Shown: positions 45,509 through 55,715, counted from the first letter of the stretch. The stretch: 64,000 nt of DNA from Chitinophaga skermanii (GCF_003259335.1 NZ_QLLL01000005.1:372001-436000), one strand, 5' to 3'. Notes: generated by a model not told the origin, from the sequence alone. A program made the numbers and translations.

Positions 45509-46210
45509 ATGGAAGAACGTAAACCCAAAATACTTTTAGCAGAAGATGATACGAATCTTGGCATGGTGCTGAAAAATTACCTGGAATTGAATGATTATGA
45601 AGTGGAACTTTGCAGGGACGGTATTTTGGCATTAGCCGCCTTCCGTAGAGAAAAATTCGACATCTGCCTACTAGACATCATGATGCCGAATATGGACGGC
45701 TTTAAACTCGCAGAAGAAATTCGCGATGTTGACCCCGATATTCCATTATTCTTCCTCTCTGCTAAAACCATGAAGGAAGATATTATCCAAGGTTATAAAC
45801 TTGGAGCCGACGATTATATCGCCAAACCTTTCGATAGTGAATTGCTCTTGCTTAAAATCAAAGCAATTCTTAAACGTAACTCCGAATTAAACCAAAAAGA
45901 AGAAGAAGTACACGAGTTCAAAATTGGCCAGTACGAGTTTAATTCACGTTTACGTACACTCACTAAAGACGGCGATTCACACACGCTTTCGCCAAAAGAA
46001 AATGAACTCCTACATATGCTCTGTGAACATAAAAACGACCTTCTCCCTAGGGAAGTAGCGTTGAAAAAAATCTGGGGCAGTGATACTTACTTCAACGGTC
46101 GTAGTATGGATGTTTACATTGCTAAATTGCGTAAATATTTGAAAGAAGATCCACAAATCGAAATCGTAAACATTCATGGTAACGGTTTCCGCTTGGTGGT
46201 AAAAGACTAA
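45509..46210 (+). CDS. Orphan OmpR-family response regulator (RprY-like)
   Basis: 233 residues. Receiver ILLAEDDTNLGMVLKNYLE, phospho-acceptor Asp about 56 (CLLDIMMP), KPFDSELLLLK; winged helix with TLSPKENELLHMLCEHKND, GRSMDVYIAKLRKYL and NIHGNGFRLVV. It is very close to Bacteroidota RprY-type regulators. No kinase gene is adjacent; in many relatives a kinase is next door, so this copy either pairs with a distant kinase or is solo. A bidirectional terminator follows. Confidence 0.9.
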   Translation: MEERKPKILLAEDDTNLGMVLKNYLELNDYEVELCRDGILALAAFRREKFDICLLDIMMPNMDGFKLAEEIRDVDPDIPLFFLSAKTMKEDIIQGYKLGADDYIAKPFDSELLLLKIKAILKRNSELNQKEEEVHEFKIGQYEFNSRLRTLTKDGDSHTLSPKENELLHMLCEHKNDLLPREVALKKIWGSDTYFNGRSMDVYIAKLRKYLKEDPQIEIVNIHGNGFRLVVKD

Positions 46211-46230
46211 GCTTTCTTCTTATGCAATAT

Positions 46231-46270
46231 AAAAAGCCCATCTCTACCAAGTAGTGATGGGCTTTTCTTT
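46231..46270. terminator. Bidirectional terminator between regulator and ruvB
   Basis: AAAAAGCCCATC and GATGGGCTTTT (46231-46242 and 46256-46266) form a stem flanked by A on the left and T on the right, serving both convergent genes. Confidence 0.85.
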
Positions 46271-46286
46271 ATAAGAAACCTGGTTA

Positions 46287-47315
46287 TTAAAACAATAAAT
46301 TGCCCCCTTGGTATGGCGGCGTTTTCCCTAAATGTGAATAGGCTTTCGCCGTAACTTCACGACCACGCGGGGTACGCTTCATAAACCCTTCTTGTATTAA
46401 AAATGGTTCATAAACTTCCTCTAAGGTACCGGCTTCTTCACCTACTGCTGTAGCAATCGTAGTAATCCCAACCGGCCCACCTTTAAAGTTTTCGATGATC
46501 GTCGACAATATGCGGTTATCCATCTCATCCAATCCATATTCATCTACATTCAATGCCTTCAAACTAAACTGGGCAATTCCCAAATCGATGACACCATTCC
46601 CCATTACCTGGGCAAAATCACGTACACGACGCAATAACCCGTTGGCTATACGCGGTGTACCGCGGCTCCTACGGGCAATTTCCATGGCTGCATCTGATGT
46701 TATTTTAGTATTCAATAAGCCTGAAGCACGCCATATGATCTGTTGAAGCGTTTCGGCAGTATAATATTCTAAACGTGATTTAATCCCAAAACGCGATAAT
46801 AACGGCGCCGTTAATAACCCCGAACGGGTAGTAGCTCCCACCAAAGTAAAGGGAGATAAGTTAATCTGGATAGATCGTGCATTCGGACCGCTATCTATCA
46901 TAATATCAATCCGGTAATCTTCCATAGCGGAATATAAATACTCTTCTACTACCGTACTTAACCGGTGAATCTCATCAATAAATAACACATCCTTCTCGCT
47001 TAAATTCGTCAACAAACCTGCTAAATCACCAGGTTTCTCTATCACTGGACCAGATGTTTCTTTAATATTCACACCCAACTCGTTCGCTACAATACGCGAT
47101 AAAGTTGTTTTACCAAGACCCGGAGGGCCATGGAACAATATATGATCCAACGCTTCACCACGCATTTTGGCTGCTTTGATGAAGATCTTCAAGTTTTCGA
47201 TGATCTGGTCTTGCCCCGAAAATTCAACGATCTCTTTCGGTCGAATACTATTCTCAAACTCCTTATCAGCCGCACTTAAGCGCTGGTCATCGGGCCTTAT
47301 ATTCGGATTAGACAT
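46287..47315 (-). CDS. ruvB: Holliday junction branch-migration ATPase RuvB
   Basis: 342 residues, normal length. N-terminal [14 protein letters not shown], Walker [10 protein letters not shown], Walker [10 protein letters not shown], sensor 1 GATTRSGLL, and the C-terminal winged helix ([22 protein letters not shown]). RuvB forms hexamers that drive branch migration with RuvA. Convergent with the RprY-like gene. Confidence 0.97.
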   Translation of the reverse strand: MSNPNIRPDDQRLSAADKEFENSIRPKEIVEFSGQDQIIENLKIFIKAAKMRGEALDHILFHGPPGLGKTTLSRIVANELGVNIKETSGPVIEKPGDLAGLLTNLSEKDVLFIDEIHRLSTVVEEYLYSAMEDYRIDIMIDSGPNARSIQINLSPFTLVGATTRSGLLTAPLLSRFGIKSRLEYYTAETLQQIIWRASGLLNTKITSDAAMEIARRSRGTPRIANGLLRRVRDFAQVMGNGVIDLGIAQFSLKALNVDEYGLDEMDNRILSTIIENFKGGPVGITTIATAVGEEAGTLEEVYEPFLIQEGFMKRTPRGREVTAKAYSHLGKTPPYQGGNLLF

Positions 47316-47473
47316 TTGATAATTTTAGTTTGTAATCGGCTGGATAATAAATCTACAATTCGCCGGTTATCCTCAAAAGTAAAGAGTTTTACAACGATTT
47401 GGTACAACGCTTATCCCATTCTACTCGAAATAACGGTTTTGAATCCTTATTTTTAACGCACAAATCAACTAAA

Positions 47474-48799
47474 ATGATAAAATCTAATTGGTCGTTAGGC
47501 CTGCTGATGTTCGCTGCTATCGGCTCAGCACAGGTTACACAAGCGCAAAAGAAAATAGAACAAAAAGAAGTTCAACGTATCATCAATACCCTCGCTGCTG
47601 ATGACATGGAAGGTCGCGGTACTTTTACACCTGGGATAGATCGTGCTTCTGTGTTCATTGAAAATGAATTCAAAAAAGCCGGTTTGCAATTCTTGCCAGG
47701 TTTAGATACTTATAAACAACAATTCTTTGTTCAATCAATTAGCCCTGTAAGTCAACAAGTAACTGTTGATAACAATACAATCGGCGAAAACGACATGCTG
47801 TTCTTCAGTAACGCTACAGATGTTAACTGGACACAAGAAAGCGGTGTCACAGTTAAAACATACGACGGCGACGATGCTCCTCGTTCTATTTACGTAGCGA
47901 GCCGCGGTAAAACCAATACAGTAGTGTTTTTCCCTGCGAAATACAAGGCTAATTTCCAAAAGTTGAAGGAAATGTTAGGCCATGGTGGTGGTGGTAGCCT
48001 TTCTATGGAAGGTGGTCCTGAAAAACCAGTTGTTACAACAATTGGTGTTTTATTGCCAGAAGGTCAAGCTGCACCCACTAATTGGACACTAAAGATTCAA
48101 CAAGCAAAAGAAAGAAAAGCGTTGAACAACGTAGTGGGCATTATCCCTGGTACATCTAAAAAAGAAGAAATGGTGGTATTCTCTGGTCACTACGATCACT
48201 TGGGTATTGTTCACAATGAACATGCAACTGATACTATTGCCAACGGTGCTGATGATGATGCTTCCGGTGTTACCGCGGTGATCACTTTAGCAAATCATTA
48301 TAAAAATACAAAACCTGCTCGTACACTAGTTTTCGTAGCTTTCACTGCTGAAGAAATTGGTGGTTACGGTTCGCAATATTTCTCTAAACAATTAGATGCA
48401 GATAAAGTCGTTGCGATGTTCAATATCGAAATGATTGGTAAAGAATCTAAGTTCGGTGTAAATAGCGCATTTATCACAGGTTACGAACGTTCTGACTTCG
48501 GTAAAATCTTGCAGAAGAACTTGGAGAAATCTATCTTCAAATTCCACCCAGATCCTTATCCAGAACAAAACTTGTTCTACCGCTCAGATAACGCTACCCT
48601 AGCTCGTTTAGGTGTTCCTGCACACACGATTTCAACTACACAAATCGATAAAGATAAATTCTATCACCAAGTAACCGACGAGGTTAGCACGCTTGATGTG
48701 AAAAATATCACAGATATTATCAAAGCAATCGCTGTTAGCGCACAATCTATCGTAAATGGTACCGATACCCCAACACGTATCGAAAAATTAGAAAGATAG
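47474..48799 (+). CDS. M28-family secreted aminopeptidase
   Basis: 441 residues from the Met at 47474, where a signal peptide begins (MIKSNWSLGLLMFAAIG ... TQA); the frame is open to 47399. The zinc site is visible in the M28 order: SGHYDHLG (His), NGADDDASG (Asp), FTAEEIGGYGS (catalytic Glu and zinc Glu), FNIEMIGK (Asp position replaced by Glu), and PAHTIST (His). M28 enzymes remove N-terminal residues outside the cytoplasm. A PA-like inserted region lies between residues about 90 and 210. High-bias codons suggest good expression. A terminator follows. Confidence 0.88.
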   Translation: MIKSNWSLGLLMFAAIGSAQVTQAQKKIEQKEVQRIINTLAADDMEGRGTFTPGIDRASVFIENEFKKAGLQFLPGLDTYKQQFFVQSISPVSQQVTVDNNTIGENDMLFFSNATDVNWTQESGVTVKTYDGDDAPRSIYVASRGKTNTVVFFPAKYKANFQKLKEMLGHGGGGSLSMEGGPEKPVVTTIGVLLPEGQAAPTNWTLKIQQAKERKALNNVVGIIPGTSKKEEMVVFSGHYDHLGIVHNEHATDTIANGADDDASGVTAVITLANHYKNTKPARTLVFVAFTAEEIGGYGSQYFSKQLDADKVVAMFNIEMIGKESKFGVNSAFITGYERSDFGKILQKNLEKSIFKFHPDPYPEQNLFYRSDNATLARLGVPAHTISTTQIDKDKFYHQVTDEVSTLDVKNITDIIKAIAVSAQSIVNGTDTPTRIEKLER

Positions 48800-48820
48800 T
48801 CTGCCTGGTATATCTATAAA

Positions 48821-48856
48821 AAAGCTTCTCTACAGCATGCAGAGAAGCTTTTTTTA
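48821..48856. terminator. Bidirectional terminator between peptidase and hydrolase genes
   Basis: AAAGCTTCTCT and AGAGAAGCTTT (48821-48831, 48841-48851) with a T tract on the right; the palindrome can act for both convergent genes. Confidence 0.85.
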
Positions 48857-48875
48857 TTTCGTTGAATTACCTATA

Positions 48876-49733
48876 TTAAGGCATTATAACTTTCGCGATA
48901 ACCGCGAAGTGATCAGATGCAAATCTGCCACCCCAAGTTTGCGAAATAGTTGCATGTTGCAATACTTTCACCTTGCCATGAACGAAGATGTAATCGATAG
49001 GGTTATTATTTCGCTCTTTGTTTTTCCAGCCATTAAAGGTACCGGTAGGACCATAATGCGGCGTTTGGCTAATAGCTTTTGCATCTGTTAAACGTAAAGG
49101 ATTGTTTTCATCGGTAATCACGCGGATAGGCTCGTCTTGTGGTTCCGAGTTGAAATCACCTGTAATAACTGCCGGTGTTTTACCAGCTATCTTATTCACC
49201 TGCGTTAACAAGAATTTCGCAGACTCCCTACGTGCAATAGCACCAATATGATCAAAGTGTGTATTGAAATGGTAGAAAATCTTCTTTGTTTTACGATCTT
49301 TAAATTTACCATACGTTACAATACGTGTAATTTGCGCATCCCAGCCTTTTGAACCTGGTACATCGGGCGTTTCCGACAACCAGAAAGTATGCGATTCCAA
49401 TAATTGTAAACGTGTTGTATCATAGAAAATCGCGGAGAATTCACCTTTGGTTTTCCCGTCGTCTCTACCACCACCAATATATTTATACTGTGGTAAACGT
49501 GCTGTTAAATCTTGCATTTGATCCCATAAAGCCTCTTGTACACCTAGCAAAGCAGGTTGATGATATAATACCTGGCTAGCCAAAATATCTTTACGGTTCG
49601 GCCATGCATTGCTGCTGTCATGCGATGTATTCAACCGAATGTTGAAAGTCATTACTTGCATCGAATTATCCTGTGCCTGTAAGCCCAGTGTGGTGGCTAA
49701 TACCAGCGCGAGGGCGCTCAATACTTTTCTCAT
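48876..49733 (-). CDS. Secreted endonuclease/exonuclease/phosphatase (EEP) family protein
   Basis: 285 residues from the Met at 49733, which begins a signal peptide (MRKVLSALALVLATTLGLQA). EEP motifs: MTFNIRLN (Asn), LLGVQEAL (metal Glu), FNTHFDHIG (catalytic His), ITGDFNSEP (Asp, Asn), IDYIFVHG and ASDHFAV (Asp-His). Family members hydrolyse phosphodiester or phosphomonoester bonds in nucleic acids, inositol phosphates or sphingomyelin; this class in Bacteroidota is often annotated only as EEP. Periplasmic or exported. Confidence 0.88.
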   Translation of the reverse strand: MRKVLSALALVLATTLGLQAQDNSMQVMTFNIRLNTSHDSSNAWPNRKDILASQVLYHQPALLGVQEALWDQMQDLTARLPQYKYIGGGRDDGKTKGEFSAIFYDTTRLQLLESHTFWLSETPDVPGSKGWDAQITRIVTYGKFKDRKTKKIFYHFNTHFDHIGAIARRESAKFLLTQVNKIAGKTPAVITGDFNSEPQDEPIRVITDENNPLRLTDAKAISQTPHYGPTGTFNGWKNKERNNNPIDYIFVHGKVKVLQHATISQTWGGRFASDHFAVIAKVIMP

Positions 49734-49832
49734 AATCACAATTAAGATTGTTAGGCGGTAAATATATACATATCCCATTGGTTTTCACATACCGTGCATG
49801 TATGTTTAAGATTATTTCATCGTATTCAATAA

Positions 49833-49866
49833 AAAACGCCTTCACAGCATGTGAAGGCGTTTTCAT
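49833..49866 (-). terminator. Terminator after leuS
   Basis: AAAACGCCTTCAC (49833-49845) and GTGAAGGCGTTTT (49851-49863). On the minus strand it is followed by TTTTTTATTG, so it ends leuS. Confidence 0.8.
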
Positions 49867-49888
49867 TTATTTAGCTAATTGTCAAGCT

Positions 49889-52654
49889 TTACAACACAAT
49901 GTTGATCATTTTCCCTTTTACGAAAATGATTTTCTTTGGTGTTTTACCTTCCAACCATTTAATAACTACCTCGTTCTCCATGGCTAATTTTTCTACTTCT
50001 GCTGCTTCTAAGCTTAAGTCGAGCACCATGGTTGTACGCGTTTTACCGTTAATAGAAACAGGGTATTCTTTTGTAGTTTCTACTACGTACTTCTCTTCAA
50101 ATACAGGGTATGCTGCATTCAAAATACTACCTGTGTTACCCAATTGGTGCCATAATTCTTCCGAAACGTGCGGAGCATACGGTGTTAATAACACCAATAC
50201 TTTCTCTAAGATTTCTTTCTTATGACATTTTAAGTCGGTTAAGTCGTTTACACACATCATGAAGTTACTCACTGCTGTATTGTACGATAAACGCTCACTA
50301 TCGTCTTCAATTTTGCGGATAGAACGGTGTAATACCTTCAATTCTTCCGGTGTAGCTGGCTTATCTTCTACAATGAAGCCTTTTTGCTCATCGTAGAACA
50401 AGCGCCATAATTTCTTTAAGAAACGGTGTACACCTTCAATGCCTTTTGTTTCCCATGGCTTGCTTTGTTCTAATGGGCCAAGGAACATTTCGTACATACG
50501 GAACGTATCTGCTCCATATTTTTCAACTACATGATCCGGGTTCACTGTATTGAAAAGACGCTTACTCATTTTTTCAGTCAGCGTACCGCAAATGTATTTG
50601 CCATCTTCCAATATAAACTCGGCAGTAGCATAGTCACTTCTCCACTTTTTGAAAGCTTCAGTATCCAATTCAACACCGTCTACGATATTTACGTCAACGT
50701 ACAATTCTGTTGTATCATACTGGTCCTTCAAGCCCGCACTTACAAACGTATTGGATTCTTTTACCCTGTACACCAAGCGGCTGCTACCACCAATCATACC
50801 TTGGTTCACCAATTTCTTGAAGGGCTCATCAAAGCCAATATGTCCTAAGTCGTATAATACTTTCGTCCATAATCTCGAATATAACAAGTGACCTACAGCA
50901 TGTTCAGTACCACCCACATACAAATCAACTTGTCCCCAATAGTCGGATACTTTCCTATCACAGAAGGCCGCATCATTGTGTGGGTCCATATAACGCAAGA
51001 AATACCAACTACTGCCGGCATAACCAGGCATTGTATTGGTTTCGCGCTTAACGCCTTCAGCAAGGTTCACCCATGCTGTAACATTAGCTAAAGGACCTTC
51101 ACCTTCTGGCCCTTGTTTATAATCTTGGATATAAGGTAATTCAACCGGTAATTCTTTCTCATCTACTTGGTATGCCACGCCATTCTTGAATACAATTGGG
51201 AAAGGCTCGCCCCAGTAGCGTTGGCGACTAAAGCCTGCATCTCTCATTTTGAAATTCACTTGGCGCTTGCCAATACCTTTTTCTTCTATGGAATTGTTGA
51301 TCGCTTCCATCGCTTTCTTCATCGGCATACCTGTGTATTCACCGCTGTTGGTAAGGTTGGCATCCTTAGTAGGATTCGCTTCTTCGCCATTAAACGCATC
51401 ACCAATGATGTTAGTGATCGGTATATTGAAGTGCTTTGCGAAGTTGAAATCGCGTTGGTCGCCACAAGGAACCGCCATAATAGCGCCTGTGCCGTAACCA
51501 GCTAATACGTATTCTGATAACCAGATTGGAATTTGCTGGCCATTGAACGGGTTAATGGCGTAAGAACCTGTAAACACCCCGGTAATCGATTTTACCTCGG
51601 CCATACGTTCACGCTCAGAACGGCTTTGAACATAAGCGATGTAGGCAGCTACTGCATCGGCCTGCGCCGGTGTAGTAATGCTCGCTACCAAGTCGTGCTC
51701 TGGTGCCAATACAATGAAATCCACCCCGAACACGGTATCAGGACGAGTGGTATATACTACGATGTTCGCATCGTTTTGGTCAATTTTGAAGGTAATTTCC
51801 GCACCTTGGCTTTTACCAATCCAGTTACGTTGCATGTCTTTCATGGCATCGCTGAATTGGATCGTTTCCAAGCCGGTTAATAAACGGTCGGCATATTCCG
51901 TGATGCGTAAAAACCATTGGCGCATCTTCTTTTTCACTACTGGATAACCACCGCGCTCGCTTAAGCCGTTAATTACCTCGTCGTTCGCCAACACGGTACC
52001 CAATGCTTCGCACCAGTTTACTTCTGCAAAAGCTAAGTAAGCTATACGGTACTCCATTAAAATGTTGCGTTGCGCCACTTCATCCATGGCTTTCCAATCA
52101 GCTGCACTGAATTGGATGGCACGGTCGCCAGGGCAAGGGATGCCTGCGTTACCATTTTGCTCGAAAGCATGAATCAACGACTCGATCGGCTCTGCCTTTT
52201 CTGCAGCACGGTTATACCAGCTGTTGAATAATTGCAAGAAAATCCATTGCGTCCACTTGTAATAGCTCGGGTCGCTCGTACGAATCTCGCGGCTCCAATC
52301 GTAGCAAAAACCAATATTGTCGAGCTGCGAACGGAACGATTCGATGTTCTTGTCTGTCGTAATCGCTGGGTGTTGCCCAGTTTCGATAGCGTATTGTTCT
52401 GTAGGCAAACCAAAGGCATCATAGCCCATTGGGTGCAATACATTAAAACCTTTTAATCTTTTGAAACGAGCGTATATGTCTGTCGCAATATAACCGAGCG
52501 GGTGCCCAACGTGCAAACCTGCACCTGATGGGTAAGGAAACATGTCTAGCACGTAACATTTCGGTTTGTTACTGTCGTTACTAACCTTGTAAGCGTCCGT
52601 GTCTTTCCAGTGTTGTTGCCACTTTTGCTCAATCGCTCTGAAATTGTATTCCAT
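49889..52654 (-). CDS. leuS: Leucyl-tRNA synthetase
   Basis: 921 residues. HIGH-type motif in PSGAGLHVGHPLGYIATD, the conserved GYDAFGLPTEQYAI, a CP1 editing domain (about 230-430, with TTRPDTVFGVDF, the site that removes mischarged tRNA), and the KMSKS-type motif EKMSKRLF. The anticodon-binding C-terminal domain follows. The enzyme charges tRNA-Leu. Length and motif order match bacterial LeuRS. It is preceded by a 201-bp divergent spacer before ftsX. Confidence 0.97.
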   Translation of the reverse strand: MEYNFRAIEQKWQQHWKDTDAYKVSNDSNKPKCYVLDMFPYPSGAGLHVGHPLGYIATDIYARFKRLKGFNVLHPMGYDAFGLPTEQYAIETGQHPAITTDKNIESFRSQLDNIGFCYDWSREIRTSDPSYYKWTQWIFLQLFNSWYNRAAEKAEPIESLIHAFEQNGNAGIPCPGDRAIQFSAADWKAMDEVAQRNILMEYRIAYLAFAEVNWCEALGTVLANDEVINGLSERGGYPVVKKKMRQWFLRITEYADRLLTGLETIQFSDAMKDMQRNWIGKSQGAEITFKIDQNDANIVVYTTRPDTVFGVDFIVLAPEHDLVASITTPAQADAVAAYIAYVQSRSERERMAEVKSITGVFTGSYAINPFNGQQIPIWLSEYVLAGYGTGAIMAVPCGDQRDFNFAKHFNIPITNIIGDAFNGEEANPTKDANLTNSGEYTGMPMKKAMEAINNSIEEKGIGKRQVNFKMRDAGFSRQRYWGEPFPIVFKNGVAYQVDEKELPVELPYIQDYKQGPEGEGPLANVTAWVNLAEGVKRETNTMPGYAGSSWYFLRYMDPHNDAAFCDRKVSDYWGQVDLYVGGTEHAVGHLLYSRLWTKVLYDLGHIGFDEPFKKLVNQGMIGGSSRLVYRVKESNTFVSAGLKDQYDTTELYVDVNIVDGVELDTEAFKKWRSDYATAEFILEDGKYICGTLTEKMSKRLFNTVNPDHVVEKYGADTFRMYEMFLGPLEQSKPWETKGIEGVHRFLKKLWRLFYDEQKGFIVEDKPATPEELKVLHRSIRKIEDDSERLSYNTAVSNFMMCVNDLTDLKCHKKEILEKVLVLLTPYAPHVSEELWHQLGNTGSILNAAYPVFEEKYVVETTKEYPVSINGKTRTTMVLDLSLEAAEVEKLAMENEVVIKWLEGKTPKKIIFVKGKMINIVL

Positions 52655-52855
52655 AAAAAAAATATATTTCTATCGACCCTTCCCAGGTCGCCTTATCCGG
52701 GTAAATATGATAAGTTAGCAAAAATCGCCAAAATAATCAAAGGATACGCCTTTGTTATGTTACCTGTGAAATAAAAATGTTAAAATATCGTTTGGGAGGG
52801 CAAAAGTAAACATAACTGTTAATTTTTATTATTTTCGCCAATAAACAAGCGATTA

Positions 52856-53728
52856 ATGGCTCAACCCGGAAAATCATCAGCAAAGAAATCGAAACCTACG
52901 TACATCTATTCTATCCTGGGCACTGCACTTGTATTGTTCTTGCTAGGCATTTTGGGTCTTATTGTGATCCATGCTAAGCAATTAAGCGATTACTTCAAAG
53001 AAAGTGTGGAATTGCAAGTTATTTTAAGGGATAATGTGAAAGATGAAGCAGCCATCGCGTTGCGTGATACCATTGGTCGTCAGCCGTTTGTGAAGAATAT
53101 CGAATACGTGACGAAGGAACAGGCCGCTGAAACGATGAAGAAGGAAATGAACGAAGATTTTGTAACACTGCTAGGTTATAATCCTTTATACGCCAGCATC
53201 GTTATCAAAATGAAGGCCGGCTACGTTGAACAAGATAGTCTGAAAATGATAGAAACGAACCTGCAGCAGTACAATAACGTACGCGAGGTGTTCTATCAGA
53301 AGAAAATAGTGAATTCTGTAATCGACAATATGAAGCAGATTGGTTTGGTGATCCTCGTACTCAGTGCCTTAATGGCCATCGTGGTGATCGTGCTAATCGA
53401 TAATACCATCCGTTTGGCGATGTTTTCCAACCGTTTCCTCATTAAAACTATGCAAATGGTAGGCGCTACCCGCTGGTTTATTGTGAAACCGTTCGATTTA
53501 CGTAGCTTGTTAAATGGTGCTATCAGCGGCATTTTGTCTATCGCCGGGTTAATTGCCTTATTGTATTTCGCAGATAAACAACTGCCAGGCCTTAGCGGCT
53601 TACGCGATCATTTCCTGATCACGGTGTTGTTCATCGGCCTTATCATTATCGGAATGGGTATCTCTTTATTCAGCACCCACCGCGCCGTGATGAAATACCT
53701 GAAAATGAAACTCGACGACCTTTATTAA
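52856..53728 (+). CDS. ftsX: Cell-division ABC transporter permease FtsX
   Basis: 290 residues. Membrane helix 1 (ILGTALVLFLLGILGLIVI) is followed by an extracytoplasmic domain (about 45-150), then three more helices (IGLVILVLSALMAIVVIVLI; LNGAISGILSIAGLIALLYF; HFLITVLFIGLIIIGMGISL). NRFLIKTMQMVGATRWFIVKPF is the FtsX signature. With FtsE it controls peptidoglycan hydrolases during division; ftsE is not in the window. It starts the ftsX-DUF3098-uppP cluster found across Bacteroidota. Confidence 0.93.
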   Translation: MAQPGKSSAKKSKPTYIYSILGTALVLFLLGILGLIVIHAKQLSDYFKESVELQVILRDNVKDEAAIALRDTIGRQPFVKNIEYVTKEQAAETMKKEMNEDFVTLLGYNPLYASIVIKMKAGYVEQDSLKMIETNLQQYNNVREVFYQKKIVNSVIDNMKQIGLVILVLSALMAIVVIVLIDNTIRLAMFSNRFLIKTMQMVGATRWFIVKPFDLRSLLNGAISGILSIAGLIALLYFADKQLPGLSGLRDHFLITVLFIGLIIIGMGISLFSTHRAVMKYLKMKLDDLY

Positions 53729-53761
53729 TCTTAAATTTTTGAACACATTATAGCTAATCAT

Positions 53762-54025
53762 ATGGCGAAAGAAGTAAAATCAACACAATCAATCCCTGAA
53801 CGTAGCCTTTTTTCTAAAGACAACTACGTATTGATGATCGCAGGTATCGTGATTATCCTTATCGGTTTCGTTTTGATGATGGGTGGTGCAAGTACATCTC
53901 CAGATTCATTCAATGTAAACGATGTATATAGCCCTCGCCGTATCACATGGGCACCTTTATTCATCTTAATTGGCCTTGCGGTAGAAGTATATGCCATTAT
54001 GAAGAAGCCAAAACAACAACAATAA
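53762..54025 (+). CDS. DUF3098 family small membrane protein
   Basis: 87 residues with two membrane helices (MIAGIVIILIGFVLMMG and APLFILIGLAVEVYAIM) separated by a short NVNDVYSPRRITWAP loop. The loop and helix arrangement match DUF3098, which is confined to Bacteroidota and regularly sits between ftsX and uppP. Function unknown; the context points to the division or envelope machinery. Confidence 0.88.
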   Translation: MAKEVKSTQSIPERSLFSKDNYVLMIAGIVIILIGFVLMMGGASTSPDSFNVNDVYSPRRITWAPLFILIGLAVEVYAIMKKPKQQQ

Positions 54026-54107
54026 GCTATTAGCAATATTCTTTTGAAAGGCGATGCCCGCGCATCGCTTTCTTTTTTTCCATTCCCACAAAAGCAATCT
54101 CAAAAGC

Positions 54108-54902
54108 ATGAGTATTTTTCACGCCATTATTTTGGCGATCGTAGAAGGGTTAACAGAATTCTTGCCCATTTCTTCAACAGGGCATATGATTATCGTAAGT
54201 AGTATTTTAGGTATTAATGAAGACGAATTTACAAAGCTATTCGAGGTATGTATCCAACTCGGTGCCATCCTCGCGGTAGTGGTACTGTATTGGAAGAAGT
54301 TCTTCAATGCCAATATTCTTAAGTTCTATACAAAACTCGCCATTGCTGTAGTGCCGGCACTAATAATTGGGTACCTATTCGCCGATAAAATAGATGCACT
54401 CCTGGAAAGTCCAATGACGGTTGGTATTTCCCTCGTATTAGGGGGTATTGTATTGTTGTTTGTAGACAATTGGTTCCAAAACCCGAAAATCGATTCTGAA
54501 GAGAAAGTAAATATATTCCAAGCTATCAGGATTGGCTTTTACCAATGTATTGCCATGATCCCAGGTGTTAGCAGAAGTGCAGCCAGTATTATTGGTGGTA
54601 TGCAACAAGGTTTAACAAGGAAAGCAGCGGCAGAATTCTCATTCTTCTTGGCGGTACCTACCATGGCAGCTGTAACCGGCTATAAGTTGATGAAGAACCA
54701 TGAACTCATCTTCGCACATTCCGAAAACCTACAATTGCTCTTAATCGGTAACGTGGTAGCATTTATCGTAGCTATGTTGGCCATTAAGTTCTTTATCGGG
54801 TTCTTGAATAAATATGGCTTCCGTGTATGGGGTATCTACCGTATTATCGTAGGGTTGATTATCATCGGTGCTTTATTGATGAATGTTGATTTGAAAGTAT
54901 AA
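54108..54902 (+). CDS. uppP: Undecaprenyl-diphosphate phosphatase
   Basis: 264 residues from the Met at 54108 (open to 54054, but the family begins at SIFHAIILAIVEGLTEFLPISSTGHMI). The two signature regions are this N-terminal ExxxE/PISSTGH and the later GVSRSAASIIGGM, with many membrane helices. The enzyme recycles undecaprenyl pyrophosphate to the monophosphate carrier used for cell-wall synthesis. A terminator follows; a truB gene, often next in this cluster, is absent here. Confidence 0.95.
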   Translation: MSIFHAIILAIVEGLTEFLPISSTGHMIIVSSILGINEDEFTKLFEVCIQLGAILAVVVLYWKKFFNANILKFYTKLAIAVVPALIIGYLFADKIDALLESPMTVGISLVLGGIVLLFVDNWFQNPKIDSEEKVNIFQAIRIGFYQCIAMIPGVSRSAASIIGGMQQGLTRKAAAEFSFFLAVPTMAAVTGYKLMKNHELIFAHSENLQLLLIGNVVAFIVAMLAIKFFIGFLNKYGFRVWGIYRIIVGLIIIGALLMNVDLKV

Positions 54903-54923
54903 TCCAGCTTATTTTTTAATACT

Positions 54924-54960
54924 AATTCCTTCTTTACCAAGTAAAGAAGGAATTTTTTTT
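54924..54960 (+). terminator. Terminator after uppP
   Basis: AATTCCTTCTTTAC and its near-complement GTAAAGAAGGAATT (54924-54937, 54941-54954) are followed by eight T. Confidence 0.9.
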
Positions 54961-55028
54961 GAGGGGGGTATGGAATTTTAAAATTAAATTCATCTAGTAT
55001 TTATTTACATCAAATTGTCGAGTAACCT

Positions 55029-55715
55029 ATGCGTATTCCATTCATCCTAGCCGGCCTGGTAATGTTTGCTATTACAGCCCGTGCACAAAAGTTCGAAAAA
55101 GGGTATGTGATTAAAGCTAATGGTGATAGCATTGCCGGTTTTATCGAGAAACCCAATGCCAAATTAACGCCCAGCACTATACAGTTCAAATCAACAGAGG
55201 CTGGCAACACCCAAACCTTCACGCCGAAAGACATCAAGAAATTCAAGTACGACAGTAACAAGGCTTACTTCGTATCTGCTACCCTTAAATTAGATCTCAC
55301 CACGCAAGACCCGGAAAAACTCTCGCGTATCGCTATTGAATCCCGCGACGTTCGTACCGATGCGGTATTCCTCGAGCTTGTGCAAGATGGCCGCTTGAAG
55401 CTGTATAAATACTTGTATGGTGATGAATATGTGTATTACATTATTGAAGACCAAGCAGGTGTATTCACCGGTATGGAAAACGCCCATGTGTATGTTGAAA
55501 GAAGTAATGGTTTCAGCGGGGTGGGGGTAAGCACCACTAACGTTAAAATAATACCTGTTTATAAGGACCAACTGGAGTTGATGTTCACCGAATGCGTTAC
55601 AAAAGCCGATATTCGGAAACTCAGCTACACGGAATCCGCCTTCAAAAAGTTCCTCGTTAACTTCCAAGTTTGCCGCTATGGCGACGATGTGAAGAAGTTA
55701 ATCGTAGCCTATTAG
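55029..55715 (+). CDS. Secreted protein, paralog A of a four-gene family (short form)
   Basis: 228 residues, signal peptide to about residue 19 (ITARAQ). I do not recognise the family. Shared with the next three genes: an opening strand pair EKGYVIKANGDSIAGFIEK, then FKSTEAGNTQTFTPKDIKKFKY, LKLDLTTQ, a helical segment with R.I/V, LY-rich strands (GRLKLYKYLYGD), YYIIED, and a C-terminal module with two Cys 28-29 residues apart (FTECVT ... FQVCRYG). No barrel follows. Probably periplasmic. Function unknown. Confidence 0.75.
   Translation: MRIPFILAGLVMFAITARAQKFEKGYVIKANGDSIAGFIEKPNAKLTPSTIQFKSTEAGNTQTFTPKDIKKFKYDSNKAYFVSATLKLDLTTQDPEKLSRIAIESRDVRTDAVFLELVQDGRLKLYKYLYGDEYVYYIIEDQAGVFTGMENAHVYVERSNGFSGVGVSTTNVKIIPVYKDQLELMFTECVTKADIRKLSYTESAFKKFLVNFQVCRYGDDVKKLIVAY

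Noticed and set aside
49899..52456. Several plus-strand frames across leuS
   Set aside because: Shadows of leuS, whose conserved motifs are clear on the minus strand.
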